This document shows positions 32,401 through 43,100 of a stretch of 64,000 nucleotides of DNA, piece after piece. Position 1 is the first letter of the stretch. The number at the start of each line of letters is the position of its first letter. A model generated the notes under the pieces. The model was not told where the DNA came from. It ran no database searches and saw only the letters and a program-made list of their open reading frames with translations. Position numbers and translations under genes: made by a program. The DNA is from Polynucleobacter duraquae (GTDB taxonomy: Bacteria > Pseudomonadota > Gammaproteobacteria > Burkholderiales > Burkholderiaceae): positions 744,001 to 808,000 of the forward strand of contig NZ_CP007501.1 in assembly GCF_000973625.1 (NCBI RefSeq), in the 5' to 3' direction.

Positions 32401-32877
32401 ATGAACACAATCCCTATTACCAAGCGTGGCGCAGAGCTTCTCAAAGAAGAATTGTATCGCTTAAAGCATGTAGAGCGTCCATCTGTAATTAATGCAATCT
32501 CTGAAGCACGTGCACAAGGCGACCTTTCTGAGAATGCAGAGTACGACGCTGCTAAAGAAAAGCAAGGCTTTATTGAAGGTCGTATTCAGGAGCTTGAAGG
32601 AAAGCTATCGGCTGCACAGATCATTGATCCGGCTAGTCTGGACGTAAACGGTCGCATCGTATTCGGTGCCACTGTTGATCTTGAAGACTTAGAAGATGGC
32701 ACGAAGCTCACTTATCAAATCGTCGGTGACGATGAGGCTGATATCGCAGTAAATAAGATCTCCATTAGCTCGCCCATTGCTCGTGCTTTGATTAGCAAGG
32801 AAGAGGGCGATGTGGTTGCGGTTCAGGCTCCTGGTGGCAATCGCGAGGTAGAAATTCTTGCGGTCCGTTACATCTAA
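32401..32877 (+). CDS. greA: Transcription elongation factor GreA
   Basis: Stimulates transcript cleavage to rescue backtracked RNA polymerase. The 158-residue protein has the N-terminal coiled coil with the tip motif [15 protein letters not shown] carrying the acidic residues. The C-terminal FKBP-like domain ends [14 protein letters not shown] and following residues. The ribosome site GAGGTAAGCAGC precedes ATG. It follows carB by 19 bases, a linkage seen in many betaproteobacteria. Confidence 0.96.
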   Translation: MNTIPITKRGAELLKEELYRLKHVERPSVINAISEARAQGDLSENAEYDAAKEKQGFIEGRIQELEGKLSAAQIIDPASLDVNGRIVFGATVDLEDLEDGTKLTYQIVGDDEADIAVNKISISSPIARALISKEEGDVVAVQAPGGNREVEILAVRYI

Positions 32878-32894
32878 TACAAGCCAGAATCTAG

Positions 32895-33380
32895 ATGCAG
32901 ACTTTAGAGGCTCCAGATCACCCTGTAGCTCAAAGACTATTTATTTTGATTGCAGGTTTGTGGGTTGGTAGCATACTCGCGGTAGGTTATTTAGTTGCTC
33001 CAGCCATTTTCAGTACGATGACCGATCGCCAAGCTGCTGGAATGGTTGCTGGTAGCGTCTTTAAATTAGAAGCTTATCTTAGCTTGATTGTGTGCATCGG
33101 CCTGATGGTCTTAGCTAATCTCCTAGTGAATCGTGGCCTTAGTCAATTTAAGTTTATTCGTTGGCTCTTGTTGGCAATGTTGCTGTGTGCAATCGCAGCT
33201 AGCTTTATCTTGATTCCCTGGATGAACACTTTGAGAGATGATGCCCTAATGCAAGGCATGCCAGTAATGCTTTCTCCTTCAGCTACTTTGTTTGGGAGAC
33301 TGCATGGCGTCTCTAGCATTCTTTTTATGCTCCAGAGCATTTTGGGAATCTTTTTAGTTTGGCGACTGACTAAGAGATAG
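32895..33380 (+). CDS. DUF4149 family membrane protein
   Basis: The 161-residue protein has four predicted membrane helices: LFILIAGLWVGSILAVGYLV, LSLIVCIGLMVLANLLV, LLLAMLLCAIAASFILI and SILFMLQSILGIFLVW. The pattern VGYLVAPAIFSTMTDRQAAG and the loop PSATLFGRLHGVSS are typical of DUF4149. Function is unknown. It follows greA by 17 bases and ends just before a bidirectional terminator. Confidence 0.82.
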   Translation: MQTLEAPDHPVAQRLFILIAGLWVGSILAVGYLVAPAIFSTMTDRQAAGMVAGSVFKLEAYLSLIVCIGLMVLANLLVNRGLSQFKFIRWLLLAMLLCAIAASFILIPWMNTLRDDALMQGMPVMLSPSATLFGRLHGVSSILFMLQSILGIFLVWRLTKR

Positions 33381-33402
33381 AGTAAGCCAAAAGAAAGGCA
33401 AT

Positions 33403-33431
33403 AAAAAACGCCGACTAGCGACGTTTTTTTT
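33403..33431. terminator. Bidirectional intrinsic terminator
   Basis: AAAAAACG at 33403-33410 pairs with CGTTTTTT at 33422-33429, with a mismatch and two more G-C pairs inside. The A-run on one side and T-run on the other allow use from both strands. It lies between the convergent DUF4149 and yhbY genes. Confidence 0.8.
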
Positions 33432-33459
33432 AACTCAGTACTTTTTAATAGTCTAGAGA

Positions 33460-34086
33460 TCAAGATCCCAATGATTTCTTCTTATTACTACTCATGCGTA
33501 CCTTGCGTTTCTTAATGGGCGCAGGCGCTGCAACCGCTTTGCGGTAACCCGGTGATGACCAACCAATTTTAGATTCAGCAGCATCTGCACGTAGAACCCG
33601 TTTTTTAGGGGCAGCATTTTTGACCGCAGCCACTCTTTCAAAAGGAGATTTACTAGCTGCTGAGCGTCGATCTGATCTCTCTGAAGTGCTAGTACGAACA
33701 CCAGCTTTCGCCACCACGCGATTTGGTTGGCGCTTAGTGCGGGGCGCTTGTAATGTTTTTTTAGTTTGCTTACTAGAACGACTCAAATTGATGAGTGCTG
33801 CATCGACAACATCAATCGGCTTCCAAACCACTAGTAATTTACCAATGTGCTGAACGGGTGCAGCACCCAGCTTGTCGCAGAGCTCTTCATAGATGGCGAT
33901 TCGTGCTTCACGATCATCACCAAAAACACGAACTTTGATCAAGCCGTGATGAGAGATAGCTGATTTAGCCTCTTTAATGACCGCAGGGGTAAGGCCATCG
34001 CCACCAATCATGACGACTGGGCTGAGACCATGAGCGTCGGCTTTAAGGGATTTACGTTGTGCGGGGGTAATAGTAAGTACTGTCAT
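33460..34086 (-). CDS. YhbY-like CRM-domain RNA-binding protein with basic extension
   Basis: The first about 95 residues are a CRM (YhbY) RNA-binding domain, with the family motif near the start (LKADAHGLSPVVMIGGDGLT) and HHGLIKVRVFGDDREAR. YhbY associates with pre-50S ribosomes in E. coli. The remaining 110 residues are a Lys/Arg/Ala/Ser-rich, probably disordered tail that is not part of the core family, where E. coli YhbY is about 97 residues. It is divergent from rlmE, another ribosome gene. Confidence 0.85.
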   Translation of the reverse strand: MTVLTITPAQRKSLKADAHGLSPVVMIGGDGLTPAVIKEAKSAISHHGLIKVRVFGDDREARIAIYEELCDKLGAAPVQHIGKLLVVWKPIDVVDAALINLSRSSKQTKKTLQAPRTKRQPNRVVAKAGVRTSTSERSDRRSAASKSPFERVAAVKNAAPKKRVLRADAAESKIGWSSPGYRKAVAAPAPIKKRKVRMSSNKKKSLGS

Positions 34087-34223
34087 GGGCTCGATGATAG
34101 AGCATTAGGGCTATAAAACAGGGTTTTCGGCCTTATTTGAGTCGTTATTAAGATGTTTCGAGTCGATTCCTTTTGCCTTGTAGAGCATAAACAAGGAAAA
34201 TGATCGACGAAAGTGGGTAAGTT

Positions 34224-34898
34224 GTGGCAAAGAATAAATTTAATAAAAGTTGGTTGCAGGATCATCTCAATGATCCGTACGTGAAGATGGCCCAAAAAGA
34301 GGGTTATCGCGCACGAGCTGTCTATAAGTTGAGCGAAATAGATGAGCAGGATCGACTGATTAAAGCGGGTATGACGATTGTGGATCTGGGGAGCGCTCCT
34401 GGGAGCTGGTCTCAGTACGCTCGTAATCGCCTGACTGAGCTCGGTAAAAATAATCCCAATATTGAGTCTGGTAAGCCAGACGGAATCATTATTGCGATTG
34501 ATATTCTGCCGATGGAGGATATTGCCGATGTGTCCTTTATTCAGGGGGATTTCCGGGAAGATGAGGGTTTAAAGGCCTTAGAGGCACTTTTACCGGCGAA
34601 TGCAGATGGAAAAGTCGATTTTGTGATGTCCGATATGGCCCCCAATTTATCGGGTGTGGGGGTGGCAGATGCGGCCCGAATGGCTTTTTTGGCTGAGATT
34701 GCCTTGGATTTTTCAGTCCAGCACCTGAGGTCTGACGGGGCTCTATTGATTAAGTGCTTTAACGGCAGCGGCTATAGTCAGATTGTGGAATCCTTTAAAA
34801 AGGTCTTTAAAACAGTGGCTTCCAGAAAGCCAAAAGCCTCTAGAGCTAAGTCCTCGGAAATCTTTTTATTAGGCCGAGACCTTAAGGCACCCAAATAA
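34224..34898 (+). CDS. rlmE: 23S rRNA 2'-O-methyltransferase (FtsJ)
   Basis: Methylates the ribose of U2552 in 23S rRNA. The 224-residue protein has the SAM site [15 protein letters not shown] (near residue 52) and the catalytic region [12 protein letters not shown] with Asp. The [12 protein letters not shown] stretch follows, with its catalytic Lys. The start is GTG 34224. It sits before ftsH, as in E. coli and most proteobacteria. Confidence 0.95.
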   Translation: MAKNKFNKSWLQDHLNDPYVKMAQKEGYRARAVYKLSEIDEQDRLIKAGMTIVDLGSAPGSWSQYARNRLTELGKNNPNIESGKPDGIIIAIDILPMEDIADVSFIQGDFREDEGLKALEALLPANADGKVDFVMSDMAPNLSGVGVADAARMAFLAEIALDFSVQHLRSDGALLIKCFNGSGYSQIVESFKKVFKTVASRKPKASRAKSSEIFLLGRDLKAPK

Positions 34899-34918
34899 CC
34901 CCCCAAAATGAGGGGTTT
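34897..34918 (+). terminator. Possible weak terminator after rlmE
   Basis: AACCCC and GGGGTT form a 6-bp stem overlapping the rlmE stop codon, followed by TATAAAAT. The stem is short and the U-tract poor, so partial read-through into ftsH is likely. Confidence 0.4.
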
Positions 34919-35025
34919 ATAAAATAAACTAGCTCTTCGCTATTGAAAAAGCCTAGTAGTAGAATCAAATACTTAGGTATAGCAATCCGCTTTAACTCCC
35001 GGATTAATCCGGCAAAGGTCTCCTT

Positions 35026-36903
35026 TTGAATAGCAATATGTTGCAAAAAATCGGCGTGTGGCTCATTGTGGGTTTGGTCTTGTTTACTGTTTTTAAACAG
35101 TTCGACAAGCCTAAAGATCAGAATCAGGTCACGTATTCTCAATTCATGGACGATGCCAAAGCAGGCAAAGTTAAGAGAGTGGATGTGCAAGGTCGCACAT
35201 TGCAGGTGACTCCAAATGACGGCATTAAATACTCCATCATCTCCCCAGGGGATATTTGGATGGTTGGCGACTTGATGAAGTTTGGTGTCCAGGTTACTGG
35301 TAAAGCAGATGACGAACCGAATATGTTGGTCTCGGCTTTGTATTACCTCGGACCTACTTTATTGATCATTGGTTTCTGGTTCTTCATGATGCGTCAGATG
35401 CAAGGTGGCGGTAAGGGTGGAGCATTCTCTTTCGGAAAATCGAAAGCACGTCTCGTTGATGAGAACAGTAATACTGTGACCTTTGCTGATGTTGCAGGTT
35501 GCGATGAAGCAAAAGAAGAAGTCTTTGAGATTGTCGATTTCTTAAAAGACCCACAAAAGTTTCAAAAGCTGGGTGGCCATATTCCGCATGGCGTATTGCT
35601 AGTAGGCCCTCCGGGTACTGGTAAGACTTTGCTGGCTCGTGCGATTGCAGGTGAAGCGAAGGTGCCATTTTTTGCGATCTCTGGTTCAGACTTTGTCGAA
35701 ATGTTTGTTGGTGTCGGTGCATCACGTGTGCGCGATATGTTTGAAAACGCCAAGAAGAATTCGCCTTGCATCATCTTTATTGATGAGATTGATGCTGTTG
35801 GTCGTCATCGTGGCTCTGGTATGGGCGGCGGTAATGATGAGCGTGAGCAAACTCTCAACCAGATGCTGGTCGAGATGGATGGTTTTGAAAGTAATAGCGG
35901 TGTGATCGTGGTTGCTGCGACTAACCGTTCCGATGTTTTGGACAAAGCCTTATTACGTCCAGGTCGTTTCGATCGTCAAGTACACGTAGGCTTGCCAGAT
36001 ATTCGTGGCCGCGAGCAAATTCTGCAAGTGCATATGCGTAAGGTTCCAATTGATCCAGACGTCAATGCAGCAGTATTGGCACGTGGTACCCCTGGTTTCT
36101 CAGGTGCCGATCTAGCAAACCTAGTAAACGAGTCAGCATTGTTTGCAGCCCGTCGTAATAAGCGCGCTGTGGATATGAAAGACTTTGAGGATGCAAAAGA
36201 CAAGATCTACATGGGTCCTGAGCGTAAATCAGCTGTAATGCGCGAAGAAGAGCGTCGTAATACGGCGTATCACGAGTCTGGTCATGCGGTGGTCGCCAAG
36301 GTATTGCCTAAGGCTGATCCAGTGCATAAGGTCACCATCATGCCGCGCGGCATGGCTTTGGGTGTTACTTGGCAGTTGCCTGAGTTTGATCGTGTGAACT
36401 TATATAAAGATCGCATGATGGAGGAGTTGGCGATTTTGTTTGGTGGCCGTGCTGCTGAAGAGGTGTTCTTGAACTCCTCAAGTACAGGCGCTTCAAATGA
36501 CTTTGAGCGTGCTACCAAAATGGCGCGTGATATGGTGACTCGTTATGGCATGAGCGATAGCTTAGGGACGATGGTCTACGTTGATACAGAGTCTGAAAGT
36601 ATTTTTGGGCGCAATAGTACGAAGACAGTTTCTGAGTTAACTCAGCAAAAGGTAGATGCAGAGATTCGTGCATTGGTGGATAGCCAGTACGCATTGGCAA
36701 GATCGATCCTTGAGCAAAACCGTGACAAGGTTGAGGCTATGGTGACTGCATTGCTTGAATGGGAAACCATTGATGCTGAGCAGATTACCGACATCATGGA
36801 AGGTCGCCCACCACGCGCTCCAAAGCCACCACCAGCAACCCAGTTTGGTAACTCTGCTGGTACGCCGGGTCCTGCTGCCGGGGCTGCCCCAGCCACTGCG
36901 TAG
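35026..36903 (+). CDS. ftsH: ATP-dependent zinc metalloprotease FtsH
   Basis: Membrane-anchored AAA+ protease degrading membrane and regulatory proteins. The 625-residue protein has two N-terminal membrane helices around a periplasmic domain. It then shows Walker [14 protein letters not shown] (near residue 194), Walker [13 protein letters not shown], the second region of homology, and the zinc site HESGH near residue 415. The tail is Pro/Ala-rich. TTG 35026 follows AAAGG at good spacing. ATG 35038 is the alternative. A strong terminator follows but lies inside the folP reading frame. Confidence 0.96.
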   Translation: MNSNMLQKIGVWLIVGLVLFTVFKQFDKPKDQNQVTYSQFMDDAKAGKVKRVDVQGRTLQVTPNDGIKYSIISPGDIWMVGDLMKFGVQVTGKADDEPNMLVSALYYLGPTLLIIGFWFFMMRQMQGGGKGGAFSFGKSKARLVDENSNTVTFADVAGCDEAKEEVFEIVDFLKDPQKFQKLGGHIPHGVLLVGPPGTGKTLLARAIAGEAKVPFFAISGSDFVEMFVGVGASRVRDMFENAKKNSPCIIFIDEIDAVGRHRGSGMGGGNDEREQTLNQMLVEMDGFESNSGVIVVAATNRSDVLDKALLRPGRFDRQVHVGLPDIRGREQILQVHMRKVPIDPDVNAAVLARGTPGFSGADLANLVNESALFAARRNKRAVDMKDFEDAKDKIYMGPERKSAVMREEERRNTAYHESGHAVVAKVLPKADPVHKVTIMPRGMALGVTWQLPEFDRVNLYKDRMMEELAILFGGRAAEEVFLNSSSTGASNDFERATKMARDMVTRYGMSDSLGTMVYVDTESESIFGRNSTKTVSELTQQKVDAEIRALVDSQYALARSILEQNRDKVEAMVTALLEWETIDAEQITDIMEGRPPRAPKPPPATQFGNSAGTPGPAAGAAPATA

Positions 36904-36907
36904 TAAA

Positions 36908-37780
36908 GTGAGCAAGCAAACTCTGCCCGCAACATGGTGTTGCGGGCGTTTTCTTTATGACTTTAGCAAACGTCAGCGCCCACTAGTGATGGGCATTCTG
37001 AATGCCACGCCAGATTCCTTTTCTGATGGTGGTAAGTTCAGAACTCCAAGTGATGCTATTGCCCAAGCGGAGCGCATGATCGCCAACGGTGCAGACATGA
37101 TTGATATTGGCGGTGAGTCCACTCGCCCTGGTGCTGAACCCGTCTCTTTGCAAGAAGAATTGGATCGCGTCTTGCCAGTGGTTGAGGCATTAAAAGATTG
37201 TGGCGTCGCCTTATCAATTGATACCTATAAAGCCGAGACTATGCGTCAAGCTCTCCAGGCTGGAGTTGATTGTGTTAATGACATTTGGGCATTGCGACAA
37301 GAGGGTGCAGTAGAGGTCATCATCGAGAGCGATCAGCGAAATCCAAATAAGCAATGTGGCATTATCTTCATGCACATGCAGCGCGATCCACAGACCATGC
37401 AATTTGATCCCGAATATCAGGATGTCATTGCTGAAGTGAAAGCATTTTTGCAAGAGCGTGCAGCATTACTAGAGAGCCAAGGTGTTGCCAAAAATAGAAT
37501 TGCTATCGATCCCGGTTTTGGCTTTGGCAAGAGCCTGAAGCACAACCTCAAGATGCTGACAGAATTTGATCAATTCTCGCAATTGGGTTATTCGGTGCTG
37601 GCGGGGATGTCTCGTAAATCCATGTTGGGTAAATTAACGGGTCGTGACACTAACGATCGTGTAGCGCCTAGTGTGGCAGCCGCCATTTTGGCTGCCGATC
37701 GGGGGGCTCAAATTATCCGTGTCCATGACGTTCAAGAGACGGTCGACTCCTTGAAGCTCTGGGAAGCTATTCAGGAATAA
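36908..37780 (+). CDS. folP: Dihydropteroate synthase
   Basis: Joins p-aminobenzoate to the pterin pyrophosphate in folate synthesis. The 290-residue TIM-barrel protein contains [18 protein letters not shown] (near residue 25), [15 protein letters not shown] and [13 protein letters not shown] in family order. GTG 36908 is chosen because the stretch [10 protein letters not shown] before the first ATG (36989) matches the conserved CGRF segment of relatives. A terminator-like hairpin occupies this N-terminal coding region. It lies four bases after ftsH and before glmM. Confidence 0.9.
   Translation: MSKQTLPATWCCGRFLYDFSKRQRPLVMGILNATPDSFSDGGKFRTPSDAIAQAERMIANGADMIDIGGESTRPGAEPVSLQEELDRVLPVVEALKDCGVALSIDTYKAETMRQALQAGVDCVNDIWALRQEGAVEVIIESDQRNPNKQCGIIFMHMQRDPQTMQFDPEYQDVIAEVKAFLQERAALLESQGVAKNRIAIDPGFGFGKSLKHNLKMLTEFDQFSQLGYSVLAGMSRKSMLGKLTGRDTNDRVAPSVAAAILAADRGAQIIRVHDVQETVDSLKLWEAIQE
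36925..36956 (+). terminator. Strong terminator-like hairpin inside the 5' end of folP
   Basis: GCCCGCAACA and TGTTGCGGGC pair perfectly over 10 bp around a TGG loop, followed by GTTTTCTTT. It would end ftsH transcripts. It overlaps codons 6-16 of folP if GTG 36908 is the start, so ribosomes entering folP could melt it. Confidence 0.75.
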
Positions 37781-37820
37781 GCTAGCTAGTCAAATACCCA
37801 CAAGTTTTATAATCAAGCCC

Positions 37821-39164
37821 ATGAAAAAACAATACTTTGGTACTGATGGTATCCGCGGTGAAGTAGGACAATTTCCGATTGTTCCGGAGTTCATCACGCG
37901 CCTTGGTTATGCTGCGGGCAAAGTACTGGGTAGCCAAGCAAAGCCTGGTGAGCGCTGCAAGGTTCTGATTGGTAAAGATACGCGTGTCTCAGGTTATTTA
38001 TTAGAAGCTGCCTTAGAGGCTGGCTTTGCTGCTGCTGGTGTTGATGTGATGTTGTGCGGTCCAATGCCAACTCCTGGGGTTGCTTACCTTACTAAAGCAT
38101 TGCGCTTATCTGCAGGCGTAGTCATTTCTGCTTCACACAATCCTTATCAAGATAACGGTATTAAATTCTTCTCCGCACAAGGCGGTAAGTTAAGCGATGA
38201 GTTTGAATTGGCTATTGAAGCTGAGCTCGCCAAACCGATGGGTTGTGTCAGCTCAAAAGAATTAGGCAAAGCATTTCGTATTGATGATGCTGCTGGTCGC
38301 TATATCGAATTTTGTAAATCGACTTTCCCTGGCGAGCTCAATCTCAAAGGTATGAAGTTGGTTGTCGATTGTGCTCACGGAGCCGCATACCATACTGCCC
38401 CTCATGTCTTTCATGAGCTGGGTGCTGAAGTAATCTCGATTGGTGTTCAGCCCGACGGCCGCAATATTAATGACGGCTTTGGTGCTACAGCCCCTGCAGC
38501 ATTAATTGCTAAGGTTAAAGAAAGCAAAGCAGATCTCGGTATTGCTTTAGATGGTGATGCTGATCGTTTGCAAATGGTCGATGCCTCTGGCCGATTGTTT
38601 AATGGCGATGAACTGCTTTACGTTCTTGCCAAAGACCGGATTGATCGTGGCCAAATAATTGGTGGGGTCGTTGGTACCTTAATGACAAACCTTGCCGTGG
38701 AAAATGCTATTAAGGATTTAGGCATTGGCTTTGAGCGCGCGAATGTAGGCGATCGTTATGTCTTAGAGTTGCTTAAACAAAAAGGCTGGATTATTGGTGG
38801 TGAAGGTTCAGGTCATTTACTTTGCCTTGATCAACATTCAACGGGTGATGGCATCATTGCTGCATTACAGGTGCTGGCAGCGATGAGTCAGACTAAGAAG
38901 AGCTTGGCTCAACTCCTGGATTCCGTAACAATCTTCCCCCAAGTGCTTTTAAATATCAAATTCAAGCCTGACTATGATTGGAAGTCCGATGAGGTCCTCA
39001 AATCCCAGATAAGCCAGGTCGAAAGCGAACTCAAGGGCACGGGTAGGGTACTTATCCGCGCCTCGGGTACAGAGCCAGTCCTGCGGGTCATGGTAGAGGC
39101 TCAGGACGGCGATATAGCCATGAATTTAGCTAAGGGTATTGCCGATCTCATACCAAAATCATAA
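37821..39164 (+). CDS. glmM: Phosphoglucosamine mutase
   Basis: Converts glucosamine-6-phosphate to glucosamine-1-phosphate for cell-wall precursors. The 447-residue protein begins [15 protein letters not shown] and has the phospho-Ser site [18 protein letters not shown] (near residue 102). The metal loop [12 protein letters not shown] and the C-terminal phosphate-binding [14 protein letters not shown] follow. It follows folP as in many proteobacteria and precedes the pst cluster. Confidence 0.96.
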   Translation: MKKQYFGTDGIRGEVGQFPIVPEFITRLGYAAGKVLGSQAKPGERCKVLIGKDTRVSGYLLEAALEAGFAAAGVDVMLCGPMPTPGVAYLTKALRLSAGVVISASHNPYQDNGIKFFSAQGGKLSDEFELAIEAELAKPMGCVSSKELGKAFRIDDAAGRYIEFCKSTFPGELNLKGMKLVVDCAHGAAYHTAPHVFHELGAEVISIGVQPDGRNINDGFGATAPAALIAKVKESKADLGIALDGDADRLQMVDASGRLFNGDELLYVLAKDRIDRGQIIGGVVGTLMTNLAVENAIKDLGIGFERANVGDRYVLELLKQKGWIIGGEGSGHLLCLDQHSTGDGIIAALQVLAAMSQTKKSLAQLLDSVTIFPQVLLNIKFKPDYDWKSDEVLKSQISQVESELKGTGRVLIRASGTEPVLRVMVEAQDGDIAMNLAKGIADLIPKS

Positions 39165-39202
39165 GTCATTGAATTAATTGGATTAATTTCAATTAAAGTT
39201 CT

Positions 39203-39235
39203 TGTCATAAAAGAGACATACACACATCGTATTGT
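39203..39235 (+). promoter_or_regulatory. Pho box and -10 upstream of pstS
   Basis: TGTCATA (39203-39209), a 4-nt spacer and AGACATA (39214-39220) give the 11-nt repeat spacing of a PhoB site. TATTGT at 39230-39235, nine bases further on, can serve as the -10 element. Located 44 bases before the pstS ATG. Confidence 0.75.
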
Positions 39236-39278
39236 TCAAGCATCGCAATGTTGCGTATTTCTCTGAGGACCTACCTAC

Positions 39279-40301
39279 ATGAACTCATTTTTGAAAAAAG
39301 CGTTAGTTGTTAGCGCAATTTCATTTGCCCCAGTTGCATTTGCCGCGGACATGACCGGCGCAGGCGCAACATTCCCATACCCAATCTACGCTAAATGGGC
39401 CGAAGCCTATAAAGCAAAAACGGGTTCTAACTTGAACTACCAATCTATTGGTTCTTCAGGTGGTATCAAGCAAATTAAAGCCAAGACTGTTGATTTCGGT
39501 GCAACCGACAATCCAGTGAAATTTGAAGATTTAGAAAAAGATGGCATGGTTCAGTTTCCAGCCATTATTGGTGGTGTAGTGCCAGTGATGAACGTGGATG
39601 GTGTTAAGCCAGGCGAACTCAAATTAGATGGCCCAACATTAGCTGATATTTTCCAAGGCGTTATTTCTGACTGGGGTGACAAGCGTATTGCTTTGATGAA
39701 CCCTGGTGTAAAGATTCCTTCTGGCCCAATCACTGTTGTTCACCGTGCTGACGGTTCTGGTACAACAGCGATTTTTACTGACTACTTAGCGAAAACTAGC
39801 ACCCTCTGGAAAGATGCAGTTGGTGCAGGTGCTTCTGTTAAATGGCCAGCTGCTTCATCTGTTGGTGGCAAAGGTAACGAAGGTGTTGCTGCAAACGTTT
39901 CTCGCGTAAAGAATTCTGTAGGTTACGTTGAGTATGCATACGCCAAGAAAAACAAAATGACTCACATTTCTTTGAAAAACAAAGATGGCAATTATGTGCA
40001 GCCTGATGATGCAACCTTTGCTGCTGCTGCTGCTGGAACTGATTGGTCTAAGATCCCAGGTATGGGCACATTTATCACCAATGCTTCTGGTGCTAAGTCA
40101 TGGCCAATCACTGGTGCATCTTTCATCCTCTTGTACAAGAACCCAGATAACAAGGCAAATGCTGCCGAAGTAATGAAGTTCTTTGACTTCGGATTTAAAG
40201 AAGGCAAGAATATGGCTTTAGAGTTGGATTACGTGCCAATGCCTGATGTAACAACTGACTTCATTCGTAAGAATGTATTTTCTAAGGTTGTTACTAAGTA
40301 A
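39279..40301 (+). CDS. pstS: Phosphate ABC transporter substrate-binding protein
   Basis: Periplasmic phosphate receptor feeding PstCAB. The 340-residue precursor has a Sec signal peptide ending near VAFA-A22 or -A23. The mature start ADMTGAGATFPYPIYAKWAE is typical of PstS. Phosphate-contact segments SIGSSGGIKQIKAK and VHRADGSGTTAIFTDYLAK are present. A Pho box precedes it and two hairpins follow, so it should be induced by phosphate shortage and expressed above the permease genes. Confidence 0.97.
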   Translation: MNSFLKKALVVSAISFAPVAFAADMTGAGATFPYPIYAKWAEAYKAKTGSNLNYQSIGSSGGIKQIKAKTVDFGATDNPVKFEDLEKDGMVQFPAIIGGVVPVMNVDGVKPGELKLDGPTLADIFQGVISDWGDKRIALMNPGVKIPSGPITVVHRADGSGTTAIFTDYLAKTSTLWKDAVGAGASVKWPAASSVGGKGNEGVAANVSRVKNSVGYVEYAYAKKNKMTHISLKNKDGNYVQPDDATFAAAAAGTDWSKIPGMGTFITNASGAKSWPITGASFILLYKNPDNKANAAEVMKFFDFGFKEGKNMALELDYVPMPDVTTDFIRKNVFSKVVTK

Positions 40302-40307
40302 GCTTGG

Positions 40308-40329
40308 ATGATTAAGATTTCTTAATCAT
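40308..40329 (+). other. Stem-loop just after pstS
   Basis: ATGATTAAG and CTTAATCAT form a perfect 9-bp inverted repeat around ATTT, six bases past the pstS stop. There is no U-tract, so it more likely protects the pstS transcript 3' end than terminates. Confidence 0.55.
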
Positions 40330-40337
40330 TACTGAAT

Positions 40338-40370
40338 AACAGCCCCATCAAAAGTGGGGCTGTTTCAATA
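40338..40370 (+). terminator. Attenuating terminator between pstS and pstC
   Basis: AACAGCCCCA and TGGGGCTGTT form a perfect 10-bp stem with a 7-nt loop, followed by TTCAATATTT. As pstC has no obvious promoter of its own, partial read-through would give high PstS and lower PstCAB. Confidence 0.75.
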
Positions 40371-40387
40371 TTTAAATAAGCATAATC

Positions 40388-41377
40388 ATGATTGAATCGA
40401 CCCAGTCTCACTCAGCTCCGACGCCACAGGCGCTTAGCATTGCCAAGGTACAGCGTATTCAGGATTTCCTTTTTCATGGAATTACTCAATTCTTTGCTTT
40501 GACTGTCTTAATCACCTTGCTCGGCATTATTATTTCGCTAATCACGAACGCTTGGCCCGCTTTGAGTACCTTCGGCATCGGTTTTTTCTTTAGCGAAGAA
40601 TGGGATGTTGTTCAGGGTCAGTTTGGCGGTCTAATTGCGATCTATGGCACCTTAGCCACGTCTATCATTGCTTTATTGATTGCCGTTCCTCTGAGCTTTG
40701 GTATTGCGGTTTTCCTCACCGAATTATGTCCAAGCTCTCTTCGTCGACCTTTAGGAACTGCGGTGGAGTTGCTAGCAGCTGTACCTTCCATTATTTACGG
40801 TATGTTTGGTTTGTTTATTTTTGCACCCTTATTCGCCGAATATATCCAGCCAGCCCTGGGTGGAACACTCGGTCAGATTCCTGGTTTGGGCATTCTATTC
40901 TCAGGTGCATTTAACGGCATTGGCATCCTGAGTGCCGGCTTGATTTTGGCAATGATGATTTTGCCTTTTATTGCTTCTGTGATGCGCGATGTATTTGAGA
41001 TTGTTCCACCTGTACTCAAAGAGTCTGCCTATGGTATCGGCTGTACTACTTGGGAAGTGGTTAAAAATGTAGTCCTGCCTTACACCAAGGCTGGTGTGAT
41101 CGGCGGTGTGATGTTGGGTCTAGGCAGGGCGCTTGGTGAAACCATGGCGGTCACCTTTGTTATTGGCAATGCACACCGCTTATCTCCATCCTTATTCTCG
41201 CCAGGTACTTCAATCGCTTCCACACTCGCTAATGAGTTTGGCGAGGCTGAAGCGGGCAATCATTTATCTTCCTTATTCGCCTTAGGTTTGGCGCTTTTCA
41301 TCATCACATTTATTGTGTTGGCATTGGCTAAATTGATGCTCAACAATATGGAGAAGAAGCAGGGCTTAAAAACATGA
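40388..41377 (+). CDS. pstC: Phosphate ABC transporter permease PstC
   Basis: One of two inner-membrane permeases of the high-affinity phosphate transporter. The 329-residue protein has six membrane helices. PstC-typical stretches are [20 protein letters not shown] and the cytoplasmic coupling loop [38 protein letters not shown] follows. Its stop overlaps pstA by four bases. Confidence 0.96.
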   Translation: MIESTQSHSAPTPQALSIAKVQRIQDFLFHGITQFFALTVLITLLGIIISLITNAWPALSTFGIGFFFSEEWDVVQGQFGGLIAIYGTLATSIIALLIAVPLSFGIAVFLTELCPSSLRRPLGTAVELLAAVPSIIYGMFGLFIFAPLFAEYIQPALGGTLGQIPGLGILFSGAFNGIGILSAGLILAMMILPFIASVMRDVFEIVPPVLKESAYGIGCTTWEVVKNVVLPYTKAGVIGGVMLGLGRALGETMAVTFVIGNAHRLSPSLFSPGTSIASTLANEFGEAEAGNHLSSLFALGLALFIITFIVLALAKLMLNNMEKKQGLKT

Positions 41378-42240
41378 GTAATTTTTCCAATATTGATTCC
41401 TCCCTTTTTGCGAAACGTAAGCGTGCCAATAAGATTGGACTAACCCTGTCTATGGGCGCCATGGTCATTGGCATGATCTTTTTATTATGGATTTTGAGTG
41501 TGTTGTTATTTAAGGGCTTTGCTGCCCTCGATATCTCGTTATTTACTCAAAGCACACCAGCGCCAGGTTCTGAAGGTGGTGGCTTGGCCAATGCGATTCT
41601 CGGAAGTCTCATGATTGTTGCCAGTTGTACATTAATCAGTACGCCAATAGGTGTGCTGGCTGGTTTATATCTTTCTGAATATGGGGATAGGAGTAGGGTA
41701 GCTGCGATAACCCGTTTTGTTACTGACATCATGTTATCCGCTCCATCCATTGTGATTGGTTTATTTGTGTATGCGCTCGTAGTTGCCCAAGTACGTCACT
41801 TCTCAGGCTGGGCCGGTACGCTTGCTTTAACTTTGATTGCGGTTCCAGTAGTTGTTCGCACTACCGAGAACATGTTGCGCCTAGTCCCTGGCAGCTTGCG
41901 TGAGGCTGCTTATGCCTTGGGTACGCCGAAGTGGAAAGTGGCTTTTAAGATTTCCTTAAGAGCGGCGCAAAGCGGTGTGATGACTGGTATTTTATTGGCC
42001 TTAGCTCGGGTGAGTGGTGAAACAGCACCTTTATTATTCACTGCGCTAAATAATCAGTTCTTCTCCACCAATATGAATGCGCCAATGGCCAATTTGCCAG
42101 TAGTCATCTTCCAGTTTGCAATGAGCCCATACGACAACTGGGTAGAGCTTGCTTGGGGTGGTGCACTATTAATTACTTTTGCTGTATTGGGCTTTAATAT
42201 TTTGGCTCGAGTGTTATTTCGCGAGAAGGTCCAAGGGTAA
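41374..42240 (+). CDS. pstA: Phosphate ABC transporter permease PstA
   Basis: Second permease of the Pst system, 288 residues and six membrane helices. Diagnostic stretches are [21 protein letters not shown], the coupling loop [20 protein letters not shown] and [16 protein letters not shown]. It overlaps both pstC and pstB, so the permease and ATPase genes are coupled. Confidence 0.96.
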   Translation: MSNFSNIDSSLFAKRKRANKIGLTLSMGAMVIGMIFLLWILSVLLFKGFAALDISLFTQSTPAPGSEGGGLANAILGSLMIVASCTLISTPIGVLAGLYLSEYGDRSRVAAITRFVTDIMLSAPSIVIGLFVYALVVAQVRHFSGWAGTLALTLIAVPVVVRTTENMLRLVPGSLREAAYALGTPKWKVAFKISLRAAQSGVMTGILLALARVSGETAPLLFTALNNQFFSTNMNAPMANLPVVIFQFAMSPYDNWVELAWGGALLITFAVLGFNILARVLFREKVQG

Positions 42241-43088
42241 TGAGTAATATGAAAACAATGTTTGACTTAAACAAGATCGATGGTCAAGGAACAGTAATGA
42301 ACGAAACGACAAGCCAAAACGCACAAACTCCGGTTAAGAATGCAATCGAAGTGCGTAATCTAAACTTTTTCTACGGATCCTTTCAGGGTTTGCAAAATAT
42401 AAACTTGGATATTGAAGAGGGCAAAGTAACCGCCTTTATTGGCCCTTCTGGTTGCGGCAAATCTACATTGCTCAGAACCTTGAACCGTATGTATAGCCTG
42501 TATCCAGGTCAACGTGCCGAGGGTGAGATTAATTTCTATGGCCAGAATATTTTGACCCCAGATCAAGATGTGAACCTACTACGCTCAAGAATTGGTATGG
42601 TTTTCCAAAAGCCAACTCCATTCCCAATGTCGATTTATGAGAATATTGCTTTTGGTGTACGTCTTTACGAAAAGCTTTCCCGCTCTGAAATGGATGAGCG
42701 TGTGGAGTGGGCCTTAAATAAGGCTGCTTTGTGGAACGAAGCAAAAGACAAGCTGAACCAAAGTGGTTTATCTCTTTCCGGTGGCCAGCAGCAGCGTTTA
42801 TGTATTGCCCGTGGTGTGGCTGTTAAGCCTTCCGTAATGTTGCTAGATGAGCCAACCTCTGCCTTGGATCCAATCTCTACAGGTAAGATTGAAGAGTTAA
42901 TTAATGAACTGAAGCATGAGTATACGATTGCGATTGTTACTCATAATATGCAGCAAGCTGCGCGTGTATCGGATTACACTGCCTATATGTACCTAGGAAG
43001 CTTAATTGAGTTCGGCAAGACTGATGAAATCTTCATCAAGCCTAAGCGTAAAGAAACAGAAGATTACATTACCGGCCGTTTCGGTTAA
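42240..43088 (+). CDS. pstB: Phosphate ABC transporter ATP-binding protein
   Basis: ATPase of the Pst importer, also part of PhoR signalling. The 282-residue protein has Walker [10 protein letters not shown] (near residue 75), the Q-loop [21 protein letters not shown], the ABC signature [14 protein letters not shown] and Walker [14 protein letters not shown]. The first about 30 residues are variable. An internal ATG at 42297 could be the true start. Confidence 0.96.
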   Translation: MSNMKTMFDLNKIDGQGTVMNETTSQNAQTPVKNAIEVRNLNFFYGSFQGLQNINLDIEEGKVTAFIGPSGCGKSTLLRTLNRMYSLYPGQRAEGEINFYGQNILTPDQDVNLLRSRIGMVFQKPTPFPMSIYENIAFGVRLYEKLSRSEMDERVEWALNKAALWNEAKDKLNQSGLSLSGGQQQRLCIARGVAVKPSVMLLDEPTSALDPISTGKIEELINELKHEYTIAIVTHNMQQAARVSDYTAYMYLGSLIEFGKTDEIFIKPKRKETEDYITGRFG

Positions 43089-43100
43089 TTGGAGAAATAA

